Below, in pieces: positions 48,798 to 59,674 of a stretch of 64,000 bases of DNA. Numbering within the stretch: the stretch's first letter is position 1; the number at the start of each line of letters is the position of its first letter. The notes below the pieces were generated by a model, which worked only from the letters and a program-made list of their open reading frames with translations, had not been told where the DNA came from and made no database searches. A program made the position numbers and the translations under genes. The DNA is from Cliona cf. orientalis (taxonomy: Eukaryota; Porifera; Demospongiae; Clionaida; Clionaidae): the NCBI GenBank assembly GCA_963930775.1, contig OZ005693.1, forward strand, positions 10,104,006-10,168,005, read 5' to 3'.

Positions 48798-50261
48798 TCA
48801 AAATGTAACTTTGACTACATCAATTATGAAGCAATCGTCCTTCAGGTAGGATGAAAGAAGTTGGTAGCCTTGAAAGGTTGCACCTAGCCTTAATATATGT
48901 CCATAGCTACGTACACCCAGACTCTTGGAAATAAATCTATCTTTTGGAGTGGGCAATTGCGAGTTGACTACGATAACCTTCTTCAAACTCGGCGCACGTA
49001 TGCCACGCAATTCAACTTCAATTTTGCAATGCAATGGCCACTTCAGCTCGTCATCGTATTGTCCGGATAAGATGCGTGGCTCAACTGATACATAATCCCC
49101 CTTGAAACCAAAATACCCATTGCAGTACACCAGCAGACACATCTTGTAGCCTCTGCTGTGAGAGAAGAACGGTGGTAAACACAAACAAGTGTCGTTATTC
49201 CTTTCCTTTTCAAATTCATTAATTGAAAAGGAAAGTCGAGGAACGTACTCTTCAGTAGTCTCAGGATCACTCAGAGGACGTGAAACAATGTCTGCTGGAT
49301 GAATACGCGGAAGCATTGGGCCATAACATCTCTCTTTAGACACGAGCTCCAATTGATTGCACTGCTCTCTGATTGCATAAATTGATGTTTCTTTTTCCAT
49401 AATCTGTTGTTGAAGCTCAGCTATTAACTGATTGTATCTTTGGTTTATTCCACCAAATTCATTTTGGGCTTCTTTGAGAGCACTTTGAAGCTCGATTATC
49501 TCTCTTTTTGTTGCCTGAACTTCATTGTAAAGCCCAGCAATTTCTGAATTTCGAGTTGATAGAGGCTTCATAATATTTTCCTTGACTAGTAGTAGTAAAT
49601 CATCAACTTTGATTTTGGCCTGTAGATCTTGACTTTGCTTGGCTACTAGGGCGTAGTGGTCAGATAGAGACTCCTCAAAATGTTGCTGAAGATCCTTGTT
49701 CAGAACTTCGGCGGTACACCCAACAATGCTGAAAGGACAGTTGACCTTCGTGAGGGAACAAGTGTCCAAGTGGTTCGACTGGTCTCTGCGTTCGTACAGG
49801 TTTCCACACTGCTCACACTCGACAGAGAATCGCTCACACACTGCTTCATGCTCTTTGATCATCCTTCGCTGAATTTTCGTGCCACAGGAATTTTGACACT
49901 CCACTTCATAAAATTGGCATTCAAGCAGATGCTTTTCCAGATTCTCAAGAGTGTCCACCCATTCACAACCGCTTTCTTTCGAAGTGCAATACACTCTACT
50001 TTTGAGAATGTCATAATGTAAAACTCTATTGAAGGTTATCTCCACGCATTGATTCTCGCATCTGGGGATAGGGCAGGGTTCGCGATCATTGGCTTTCTTC
50101 GCGATACAAGATTTGCAGGCGTTCTTTCCACAGCACTGTGTAATGTGAGGCTGTCTTAAAACCAGTTTACAGACCTCACAAATGAAGAGGAGTGGAGGTT
50201 GCCTGACAAAGTCGCACGAATAACCAGCACCGTCTTTGTCTTTCGTACCTTGGGCCATCAT
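48798..50261 (-). CDS. Class B TRAF-like RING/zinc-finger/MATH protein, B10
   Basis: An intact 487-aa frame from MMAQGTKDKDGAGYSCDF. RING CEVC, CCGKNACKSC, CPIPRC; zinc fingers GCEWVD, HLLEC, CEQCGNLYERRDQ, CPFSIVGC; a coiled coil with an insertion (DDLLLLVKENIMK) not in B8 or B12; MLPRIHPADIVSRPL linker; MATH RGYKMCLLVYCNGYFGFKGDYVSVEPRI and GQYDDELKWPLHCKIEVELRG. From about residue 400 to the end it is nearly identical in DNA to B12, but in the coil B12 resembles B8 instead, so the MATH end is a conversion candidate. Head-to-head with C5 (196 bp). Confidence 0.9.
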   Translation of the reverse strand: MMAQGTKDKDGAGYSCDFVRQPPLLFICEVCKLVLRQPHITQCCGKNACKSCIAKKANDREPCPIPRCENQCVEITFNRVLHYDILKSRVYCTSKESGCEWVDTLENLEKHLLECQFYEVECQNSCGTKIQRRMIKEHEAVCERFSVECEQCGNLYERRDQSNHLDTCSLTKVNCPFSIVGCTAEVLNKDLQQHFEESLSDHYALVAKQSQDLQAKIKVDDLLLLVKENIMKPLSTRNSEIAGLYNEVQATKREIIELQSALKEAQNEFGGINQRYNQLIAELQQQIMEKETSIYAIREQCNQLELVSKERCYGPMLPRIHPADIVSRPLSDPETTEEYVPRLSFSINEFEKERNNDTCLCLPPFFSHSRGYKMCLLVYCNGYFGFKGDYVSVEPRILSGQYDDELKWPLHCKIEVELRGIRAPSLKKVIVVNSQLPTPKDRFISKSLGVRSYGHILRLGATFQGYQLLSSYLKDDCFIIDVVKVTF

Positions 50262-50457
50262 AAACTTGTGCTCTCAGTGTCAATATAAACCGCAGATCCA
50301 TTGGTGGGTGGAACGTAATGCGCATGCCCAGAGCCGCCCCATGCAGACAGTGTCACATGATACATGGTATGCATAATATAATATGATGCACAGCTTCCCA
50401 AAAAGCAGTATTACATTTTTGCTGAGTTAGCAAGATATATAGCTGAACCATAACATC

Positions 50458-51668
50458 ATGGAGGAGTGGTGCACCAAGGTTGAAGGGTTGCTACAAACCA
50501 GCCTTCAAATTCAAGAAGATCTTAGGACCCTCAAAACCGCAACCAAGACAGAAATTGAAGACACCATCACAAAGATCGATCAGGGCCTTGCTGAGAGTGA
50601 CAACAAGTTGAAAAGCCTCCAAGTTGAGAGTGATGCACTCGTAGCAAAAAACATGGATTTCAGCGCTGACGTTCAAAAATTAGAAACAGAACAAAAGATG
50701 GAGCTTGCAAAGGCCAGGCAGGCTCTTGAAGAAGGGAGGCAGGACATCGAAAAAGCCGAGAACTCACTCAAACGACTATGCAACGTTTTTACAGTCAAGA
50801 ATGATCCCAATAAGGTCTTCAACTATCCTCCGGTGACTTTCACCCTCACCAACTTTCACGAGCTCAAAGACAATGATGACGTGTGGTACAGTCCCTGCTT
50901 CTACTCTCACTCGTGCGGCTACAAGATGCAACTACAGGTGTGTAGCTACCATACAATTATGCTCTTCAGTCCACCCTCCTCCCAGCTTTCACCGTACATC
51001 TTTCTATAATATTATAGCTTCATCCCCAGTCCCTTGACCCCAGCTTATTATTGTGAGGGGCTGGGGGTGAGGTTAATAATATATATCTTTAATGATATTA
51101 GCCTCGTTTTCAGGCTCCTCCTAACTTTAATTATAGCAATGCTGAAAACATAACCTCAAAATTGAACTATCGACATAATTATATTATTGTGTAGCTTTTG
51201 GGCTATTACAACACTTAATAACCAGATTGGACATAGTTTTGTTTTTTTTTTTTAAATGAGTCATTTCATTTTTTGTTGGCAACATAGGTGTACCCAAACG
51301 GAGATGGAGCAGGAAGAGGGACACACGTGTCCATCAAGGTAGCTCTCATGCCCGGGGAGTTTGACGATCTCTTGTGCTGGCCATTCCGTGGCATAATCAC
51401 CGTTCACCTCCTCAACCAGCGCAGGGACACATCCCACAAGGCTCACCAGATCTGGTTCACAACGCTAGAGAATTTGTACGTGAGAGAAAAGCCAGTGGTT
51501 GACGAACACGAGGATTGTAGACAACGAGTTGGGGATGGAGTAGACACATTCATCGCTCATGCTGATCTAAAGGAGAATGCTGGGTTCTTGGCGGATGCGG
51601 AGTATCTTAAGAATAACTCCCTCTCTTTGTGTGTGTGGAATGTTGACATTTTCTATCAACATCACTAG
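50458..51668 (+). CDS. Class C TRAF-like protein (coiled coil + MATH) with one intron, C5
   Basis: Exon 1 is 50458-50937 (480 nt) and exon 2 is 51288-51668; the intron is 350 bp, phase 0, between MQLQ and VYPNG, with a TAG acceptor where its relatives have CAG. The protein has 286 aa. The coiled coil MEEWCTKVEGLLQTSLQIQE runs to about residue 108. The NDPNKVFNYPP linker leads to MATH (FTLTNFHELKDNDDVWYSP, GDGAGRGTHVSIKVALMPGEFDDLLCWPFRG, VHLLNQRR), ending DIFYQHH. It is the only copy of the four intron-bearing class C genes here without a disabling change. Poly(A) signal AATAAATAAA at 51701. Confidence 0.85.
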
Positions 51669-51899
51669 TCAATTGCAAGTGTATTGTTATGATAACTGGC
51701 AATAAATAAAATAACTATTATTACTCCTTTATAGTGACACTGTTGTGTTAGTTATCATGATAAACTCCACTCCCAAATAATTATTTAGCAAATTAATAAT
51801 GCATGCAAACATAGAAGCAGTAATAGGTATTACATAGTACATTCACTGGGTTGTATATCTCTCTCTCTCTCTCTCACACACATCATTCAAAATGAAATA
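51669..51899. other. C5 3' flank with CT microsatellite
   Basis: 3' UTR, poly(A) signal and a (CT)n tract at about 51858-51876. No gene was seen. Confidence 0.4.
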
Positions 51900-52493
51900 C
51901 AGTGGACTCTCCGAATAACGGACACCTTGGTACATAGGCTTCTGTCCTTTATTCGGGGTATGTCCTTTATTGGGGTGTTTTACTTTAGTCACCCCCACTT
52001 CATCAAATATTAATTTTATAGCCTATAATTCATTATTATAAAGAAATTCATGACGTATTTTCATGACATTGTATGGCTAGCTAGCTAGCTACTTGCTATT
52101 CAATTTTGAGCATGCATGCAACTAAAGCAGTGGCTGTTGTCATTACTATAGCTAGACAAAGTACTACCGTTTTTTAGAGTATCTACATTTGTAGATGTAT
52201 TGCTGTCTTATTATTTTTGTACAGATTGTTAATAATGCCACGGACTGCATGCAAGAAGGTCGTGGGCGGGGTTAGCCACACCCACCGCCGTCCGTTAGTC
52301 GGAACGTTTTTTGTATAGTACTGTATTACTTCGTGCAAGCTGCTGTGTCCGTTATCCGGAATTCGGAGGTTGTCCGCTATTCAGGTGCTGCTACTGTATT
52401 AAACATATGGAGATATCGGTTGGTACATATAGCAGTGTCCGTTATTTGGTAGAGGTCCGTTATTGGGAGTGTCCGTTAATAGAGAGTCCACTG
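51900..52493. mobile_element. 594-bp pogo/Tigger-like MITE
   Basis: Starts CAGTGGACTCTCCGAATAACGGACAC and ends with an imperfect reverse complement. TA is present on both sides (51898-51899 and 52494-52495). Internal TCCGTTAT words repeat near the right end. The short frames inside do not look like a transposase. Confidence 0.75.
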
Positions 52494-52954
52494 TACTAGA
52501 TACCAATCTGAAATCAGTAGATCTGTATAGATCATACTCGCTATTCTAATATAGCTACTCACTAAATTTTTATTACTATAAAATTAATAGCTTTTATTAT
52601 TATCATCAATGTATAGTGATGTTTTCTCATGGGAGTAATGTATTTAATATACTCCATCCATGCACTGAATTCAAAGGCATGATATTTTGTAAGAGTCAAC
52701 AATGACTGTTACATGTGTGCATTGCATGACTTGAATGATTGAGAATAGTCAACAATAACGTGCAGTTGTGTAAAGTTGAAATGGCGAAAATAACGAGATT
52801 CCATACAGTAAGAATAAATCACTGACTGTAGAATACCATGCAGTCATGACGTTACTATATATCACAAGTGTATAGCTAATAAGAAGGGGTTCTATAATAA
52901 TTGTGCTCTCAGGGGCAAAATAAAATTGGTATACTATAGATACAATCATAATTA
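52494..52954. other. Spacer, no gene seen
   Basis: AT-rich sequence between the MITE and the 3' truncation point of the B13 remnant. Confidence 0.4.
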
Positions 52955-53923
52955 TTAGTTTAGAGGGTGGGAAACATCAAATGGGTTGATAGATGGAAGC
53001 GCTGGACCATAACACCTCACCTTGGATTCATATGTCAAGGCAGCATGGTCTTTATCGAGCATCCGAGATGTAGCGACTCTCTGCTGACTGTGGGCTTGAA
53101 CCTGATCCTTAAGTTGATGATGAATTTTTCGCAATTCGATGCAATTCCCTCTCCACTCCTTCAAGGGTGTGCTTAAGAGCAGATACCGTTTCTGATGCCT
53201 CAGCAATTTTTGTGTTGAGTAGATCGATTTGTGTGTTACCCAGCTCATTGACAAGCTTCCCTTTTTGTTTATGTGTTGTTAAGTTTGCTTCCCTCAGTTG
53301 AGCTTGAACACTCTGACTGTGCTCGGCTACCATGGTGTAGTATTCAGATATTGAATCATTGAAATGTTGTTGCATATCCTTATTTGCCACCTTACTCTTG
53401 CACCCAACGATGTTGAAAGGACACCCAATTTTTGTGAATGGACAGACCTTGACGTGATCAATATGATGACATCGTTCATATGCTTCTCCACACTGGTGAC
53501 CGTTCACAGATCTTCTTGTGGTCTTCAACTGCTTGGCGCTGCATTTGCATTCCACAGTGATATTGGCATTCTACCTCGACATAAGGATATTTCTCCCTTC
53601 AAATGCTTAGTCAGCTCATCCAGCTTCCCTACCCACTCACAGCCTACCTCCTTTGACTGACAGTATACGCCACTCTCTAGAATATCAGACCGCAGACCTC
53701 GGTTGAAGTTTATCTTCACTTTTTTGCATCCACACCCTGGAATGGGGCAGGGCCCACCTTCTTCAGCCACCTTGGTGATACAGGAGTGGCAGGCATTCTT
53801 TCCACAGCACTCAGTGATGTGTGGGTCCCTTAGCACCAACCTACACACTCCACACTTAAACAACTCTGGTGGCTCATTCATAAATTTAAAGTCACACATT
53901 AGATTTATACTTGAATTTTCCAT
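52955..53923 (-). pseudogene. Class B remnant B13 lacking MATH
   Basis: Related to B6. The RING (CGVC, CCGKNACHSC, CPIPGC) and first zinc finger read from MENSSINLMCDFKF. The frame is lost near 53585-53610 (the HLREECPFVKVEC equivalent) and a small deletion follows in the CGEAYER region. The zinc fingers and coil then continue in a second frame, and a further frame change precedes ALPSINP, after which homology ends. There is no MATH domain. It is the only B copy without an A gene facing its 3' end; instead it lies back to back with A10. Confidence 0.8.
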
Positions 53924-54362
53924 TAAATTTCACAATTCAATATGTAGCTAATAATTTTATCTTTAACGGTTGTACCTACATGGAACTGCAGCTTATAATT
54001 TTCACTAAGCTTATTAGGCCTAGCAGCCTAATCATCTGTTTTACTGCAGTTAACACGCTATTTTGGTCAACTATATACAAGGCTATTGATGCTAGGTTGG
54101 AGTTGCATTTATTGACTGTCTGCCAGTATACTGATCACAGACGCGCGCGCAGTTTGGCGGGACCACGCCCACTTTTGCCCTCACGCACGGTTGAACAAGA
54201 GGCACTAAGCGCAAAGAGGACAGAAGAAGAATTTAGAGGCTTCCAGTTTCCAATATTAATTATTGTTAAATGTCTTAGACAACAAGAAACAGCCGCTATC
54301 ATTTTTTTTTACTTGACGGTAGCTACGCCCACCCCTGAGTCAGCATCCCTCTCGTTTCCGAT
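53924..54362. other. B13/A10 divergent spacer
   Basis: 439 bp with a GC-richer part at about 54140-54200 (ACGCGCGCGCAG). The open frame across it overlaps A10 in the wrong phase and looks fortuitous. Confidence 0.45.
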
Positions 54363-55826
54363 ATGGCGAACTATGAAGATTCATTGGCAACACAATTCAG
54401 AGACTTGAAAAAGATGTCTCACAAGGAAGATGAAATTGCATGTTATGAAAATAATTCATCAGCCATAGGTCATGATCGAATTGAGCAGCTCCACCAAAGT
54501 GATCACAGTGATTCACAGATCAGCTGGGTATTTGTTGAAGAAGTACCCAGCTACATGAAATGTGATCTCGTTTGTTGTAAAATTTTTCAATCACCACAAA
54601 TGCTGGCGTGCTGTGGTAGAAATGTCTGCAAAAAGTGTATTGAATGATATCTTGAAAGGATTGCCACCTTGGCCAATCTGAAACCTTCATGCCCTCACTG
54701 TCGCAAAGAAGATTTTCAATTGATCAATAATACTGCTTTGGAATTGTCCATCAGTCAATTGAAGATTCAGTGTATTTATCGTAATAATGGCTGCGGATGG
54801 ATTGGCGCACTCAAGGAAGGAAAGTTACACTTGAAGGAATGTGATTTTTCCCCAATTAGCTGTCCTAACGGATGCGGCTGTGAAGTATTTCAACGCAGCA
54901 AGCTCTCTGATCATCTCAGCATGTGTACCCTACAGATGATGAGTTGCCCCTTTCATTACGTTGAATGCCGTGAGGTCTTTTTATGAGACGCCGCTCAAAC
55001 ACATGCAGTTGACAGTATTCATCAACACCTACTCCTTGTAGCAAGACAGAATGCACTAGCTAGGTCCGAGTGTAGATCTATTCTAGATGTGATGCAGTCA
55101 AATTGTGATGCAACGCTCAGTGATTCATCTGATATCGTAAGCTCTCAGAAAAATGACCTACAAAGGCTGCAATCAACTATCGTATCACTGGAGGGTCGTC
55201 TACACGAAATGCAGCAGAAAGTTGATTCACTAAAATATAAGATAGTAAATTGGCCATATACGGTTTCAGTATTCAAAACACAAGAAGAACAAGCAATGAA
55301 CACAGTGGCTATTTTGAGAGCAACAACGTCTGATATTCAGTCCCTACCATGTCCCAAGGCTAGTGGAATATCATATCCACCTGTTACTTTCACGGTCGAT
55401 AGGATTAGGAAAAGGATGATCACTAATGATGAATGGTTAAGTCCTCCGTTCTACACACACGTTAGGGGGTATAAGTTATGTCTCTCTGTACACCCAAAAG
55501 GGCATGGCTTTGCTCAAGGAAAAGCTGTGTCCGTGGCTATTCGTTTTTTGATGGGAGAGTTCGATGACTATCTACGGTGGCCATTCCCTGGTGGAATATT
55601 CACCATTACAGCAGTTAGCTCCAACACATTAATCTGTGATAAGACTATAAACTTGAATGTGACTGGTAACAATACACTACAGATTCGATCCAGGCAGAGA
55701 GATAGTGTTATCAGTGATGCGTTTCGACGGTACATGTTTCTTGATCATTGCAGAGATCTTCCTCATTTCCTTGATAATGACAGATTCAAGATAAAGATGG
55801 ACCAAATTCAGTGTCTTACGTGCTAG
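54363..55826 (+). pseudogene. Class A TRAF-like gene A10, full-length frame with two TGA codons
   Basis: All 488 codons are in one phase from MANYEDSLATQFRDLKK to the terminal stop. TGA replaces an Arg codon at 54645-54647 (right after the RING segment CCGRNVCKKCIE) and at 54984-54986 (after EVFL in the zinc-finger to coil junction). In paralogues both positions are Arg, so CGA-to-TGA transitions are the simplest cause. RING starts CDLVCCKIF; zinc fingers GCGWIG, HLKECDFSPISCPNGCGCEVFQRS; coil; MATH RGYKLCLSVHPKGHGFAQGKAVSVAIRF, GEFDDYLRWPFPGG. Absence of any frameshift suggests recent loss, or stop-codon readthrough. Confidence 0.82.
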
Positions 55827-56664
55827 TTAATCAATCAGATAACTAACAGACATTTAGTTTGCTGCATATTTCATGGAGTGGTATCTTCTCCACATTAAGT
55901 AATGCACAACATTGGACTGTTTTGGTTACCACAGTGTTACAGTATTGAGTGAAACTAAACTAGCATCTCTTCTTGAAAATAATCATAACAGTTAACAGTA
56001 AACTTGCCATTCCCAAAATTTTAAAATACTACATTATTGAACCATGGCTCAAAGCATGCATGCTCTTTTCATGAATCTAATCAGGCATCCTCTTAGAAAT
56101 AACCAATGGAATTTTATATTTGTAGCTACTGGAAATCTTCTTGGAATTATCTTCTTTATTATTAAAGTTGGAAGCTGCACTCTGCTACTCCACCATACAT
56201 TAAGGTAGCTACTTGTCAAAAATCTTTCTCCAAAATTGTAATAATGAGTGGCTGCTTCCTTGGATGCCAGTTTAGTTGGCTACAGCAGTGGTTTGTCTGT
56301 TTGTGATGGGTTTCCCCTTATGTAAATCCCTATAACTGCATGCCCTCTGTTGATGATAATCAATCAAGATAATAATATGCCATTATAATTTCCCTTGGAC
56401 TAAGTCAACAACTAGTGGTTAGTGAGGCTAGCTTAAGTCCTCAGTCATGTTGTATGTTTTACTCTAGACCCATGCAAGTAATATTTGGAGCACATGTTAT
56501 ACAATACAAAGCAGCATTAGCTTTATCTGACTCGCAAGACTACATGCATGTACTGTGTGCAATAAGGGGTTTATTTGCACATGGAGATAATAACAAAATT
56601 AATATCTATGCACAAAAATACATCCATGTACAAATAACCATAGAGTAATTATAAATAATTATTA
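55827..56664. other. A10-B11 convergent spacer
   Basis: 838 bp of AT-rich sequence. Short frames only. Nothing recognised. Confidence 0.45.
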
Positions 56665-57350
56665 CTAGAAGGCTACACTATAAACTTGTATGCATAGACA
56701 ATCATCTGGTAGATTCTTAAAGAGACCCAACTCCAAACTATATATATACTGAGCATCACTAACAAGGGCACTGCTACGTGCATAAGAAGAAAACCCACAG
56801 TCATCCAAAATGCGAGCTTGTGAGTTCAATCTCATCTTGCAATTGAAGACTTTAGCTGCCACAATACGAAAGTTGATGGTGCAATTAAGAGGCCAATGAA
56901 GAAAAGTATCGTACCGACTTTTTAGCAAGCTCATGTACACTGTCAAATACTTATCCTTTGCGTCATCATCTCCATTACAACACACTATCATAGAGAGCTT
57001 GTAGCCTCCTTGGTGTGTATAGAATGGTGGCAGGTATATTCGAGCATCATTCTTCCTCTCGGTATTGAAATTGGGGATCATAAACATGACAGGAGGAACA
57101 CTTTCGTCAGTTGTCTTAGGACTATTAAGAGGACGAGAAACGACTTCACTGGGACGGAACCTGGGAAGGGCTGGACCATAACACTTCACTCTGGATTCTT
57201 TGATAAGGTGTTCCAGGTCCGCTTCAAACTGCAGCTGTACACTTATATCTTTCTGAGACTGAAGTTCAAGTTCCTTATGGTCATGCCTTTGCTTCAGTTC
57301 TTTGTGTCGTTGTTTGGCTTCCTCAAGCTTCTTTTGAAGTGTAGTTTCTT
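56665..57350 (-). pseudogene. 5'-truncated class B gene B11 (coil end + MATH)
   Basis: An open frame from the coiled coil (TLQKKLEEAKQRHKELKQ) through ALPRFRPSEVVSRPL and MATH (GGYKLSMIVCCNGDDDAKDKYLTVYMSL, YDTFLHWPLNC) to a stop, ending VYSVAF. RING, zinc fingers and the first half of the coil are missing: at about 57350 the sequence switches abruptly to class C intron sequence. MATH is divergent (GYKLSM instead of GYKMCL) but uninterrupted. No start codon or promoter is evident. It may still be part of a spliced or readthrough transcript, but it is probably dead. Confidence 0.75.
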
Positions 57351-57964
57351 ATAATATTTTGGCTTCATCCCTAGTCCCTTGACACCAGCTTAATAATTTG
57401 AGGGACTGGGGATGAGGCTACAATAATGATATTATTAGCTTCGTTTTCAGGCTCCTCCCAACTTTAATTATAGTAATGCTGAAAACATAACCGCAAAATT
57501 GAACTATCGACATAATAAATATTATTGTGTAGCTACTTTTATAAAAATGAGTCATTTCCTTTCTTTGTTGGCAATACAGGTGTACCCAAACGGAGATGGA
57601 GCAGGGAGGGGGACACACGTGTCTGTCAAAGTAGCTCTCATGCCTGGGGAGTTTGACGATCTCTTGTGCTGGCCATGCATTCCGTGGCATAATCACCGTT
57701 CACCTCCTCAACCAGCGCAGGGACTCGTCCCACAAGGCTCACCAGATCTGGTTCACAACGCTAGAGAATTTGTACGTGAGAGAAAAGCCAGTGGTTGACG
57801 AACACGAGGATTGTAGACAACGAGTTGGGGATGGAGTGGACACATTCATCGCTCATGCTGATCTAAAGGAGAATGCTGGGTTCTTGTCGGATGCGGAGTA
57901 TCTTAAGAATAACTCCCTCTCTTTGTGTGTGTGGAATGTTGACATTTTCTATCAACATCACTAG
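57351..57964 (+). pseudogene. Class C remnant C6 (intron + exon 2)
   Basis: The first 230 bp match the C5 intron (TATTTTGGCTTCATCCC..., CAGGCTCCTCC). After the acceptor TACAG, exon 2 begins at 57580 with VYPNGDGAGRGTHVSVKV. A 4-bp insertion (TGCA) after CTGGCCA near 57676 shifts the frame in the WPFRG motif; the remainder (VHLLNQRR to DIFYQHH) is intact in the next frame. Exon 1 is absent. Confidence 0.8.
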
Positions 57965-59674
57965 TCAATTGCAAGTGTATTGTTATGAGAACTGCCATGG
58001 CAATAACCAATAATAACTAATAATAATACTCCTTCATAGTGACGTTGTTGTGTTAGCTATCATGATATTAAACTGCACTCCCAAAGAATTTTTTTTGCAA
58101 AAGGTTGAACATGCATACTGTAAAATTAATGCATGCAAACATAGAGGTACAGTACATTCACTGGGTTGCATCTCCCTCTCATACATCATTCAAACTGAAA
58201 CAGATACTGATCTGAAATCAATAGATCTGTATAAAAAACACTTACTACTCTAATACAATTATACAGTAATTGCCATAAGCTGACTATTGACACCAATTCA
58301 TTTGTCGACCCTGTACCGTACACATAACCTGGGTCTTCAGCATATTCCTGTCAGTCTGTGGTATCACCAGTTTAGTATTCCAGTAAGGCTTATCTTATAA
58401 CATTGTAAGGAATACTTATAGTCACAAATTGAGGACAAACTTAGGCCTAGACTATTATATACCATGTCATGATGTGTGCGTACTGTATCATGTTGGGGGG
58501 GGGGGGGGGGGGGGGAGGTGTATGTGTATGTGTGTGTGCATAATATGCCCATTCATGTATGCATGTGTATCATAATAATATTATGGGACGTGTAGGTTCA
58601 TATTAATTTTATACATGTGTGTATGCTATGCTCAGAGATGAAAAATCATGCATAGCTACATAAAATTATTCATAATACACACATTAATTTTGTGGCTCAT
58701 TCTAGATCCCCTGGGAAATTTACGAACGTATAATTATAAGCAAATCAAAGGATAGATAAATAATGCATTACAAATTGAGACAGTCTACGGCCTACACTCC
58801 ATAGAGAGGGAGTCTGCTTGCTCTATGACATGGACCATCCACGTTGTACGTGAACTCCAAATTGTTCCACAGTGGCACTATTGTTTATTATGCACAGGAA
58901 AGGCCTGCAGGAATTTATTGCGCAGTGTCTGTTGACGCCAACAACACCAAACCAATGGACAAAGTTGGCAAAGTTACCCATGCTGCATTGAATAATGAAC
59001 CGTGTCTATTTATTGTCCCAGAATGACATGCAAGGAAGGTCCTGCAAAACTTTATTTAGCCATAATATTATGATGATAATGAACACTGAGTATACCTTTC
59101 ACGAATTCATGCTGTGGGTAACCGGGCTCCCTAAGATATTTATATACAATATTCATGTGATCTTCCAATGATTGTAAACTATAATCAATAATCGTTACAT
59201 GTGCGTCGCTGGCTAGCTGAACGACGAAATTGATTGTAACATAGTTAATTAGAAGATGCCTCAACGTTGCCATGCACACGTACAAGCAAGGCCCTCCTCT
59301 TTGTGGGCGGGGCTGGCTTGCGGGGGGGGGGGGACTCGTCGGTGGCAGTATATAGCTTGTTCGTGGCTTTTATTAACAGCGAATCGATGGCAATAGTATG
59401 GTGCCATTCTATCGACACCGACAATCGGTGTCAATAGCCTTCTTAATTATCATTACTGACTGTGACCATAAATAGTACTTGCTAAGTTTAGTAGAACTAT
59501 TTATGAATAGCTACATATGTATACTGCAGATGATATACTAAATAAGGAAATGCATGATGGTCACTTTCGAATTCGAACAGAATAACAATTTACACTGAAC
59601 TCAAAACGGTTACAAGGGCCAGTGTACACTATCAAAATTAGTTTCTTTCAGTAGGCTTGCCAGTATAAATCAAA
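57965..59674. other. 1.7-kb intergenic region before A11
   Basis: Contains C6 3' flank, a 21-base G run at 58495-58515, a second G run near 59322-59333, an inverted repeat at 59409-59437 (13-bp arms CTATCGACACCGA / TCGGTGTCAATAG), and the GACCATAAATAGTACTTGCT promoter block at about 59463. Frames at 58844-59026 (+) and 59052-59285 (-) are open but unrecognised. Confidence 0.5.
58495..58515. repeat. Poly-G tract (21 G)
   Basis: Homopolymer followed by a GT-rich stretch. Confidence 0.9.

Noticed and set aside
51900..52493. Autonomous pogo-type transposon
   Set aside because: At 594 bp it has no transposase frame; only ends are transposon-like.
53911..54408. 165-codon frame upstream of A10
   Set aside because: Overlaps the A10 start in another phase and spans an AT-rich promoter; low-quality composition.
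54363..55826. Selenocysteine recoding of the two TGA codons in A10
   Set aside because: Both sites are Arg in paralogues, not Cys, and I see no reason to expect SECIS-dependent recoding in a TRAF.
58844..59026. 60-codon plus-strand frame as a possible exon
   Set aside because: No recognisable domain, no supporting splice partners and no paralogue in the window; left as unexplained intergenic sequence.
59052..59285. 77-codon minus-strand frame
   Set aside because: Reads like protein in part (HVTIIDYSLQSLEDHMN) but I could not place it in a family or find matching splice sites; insufficient support.
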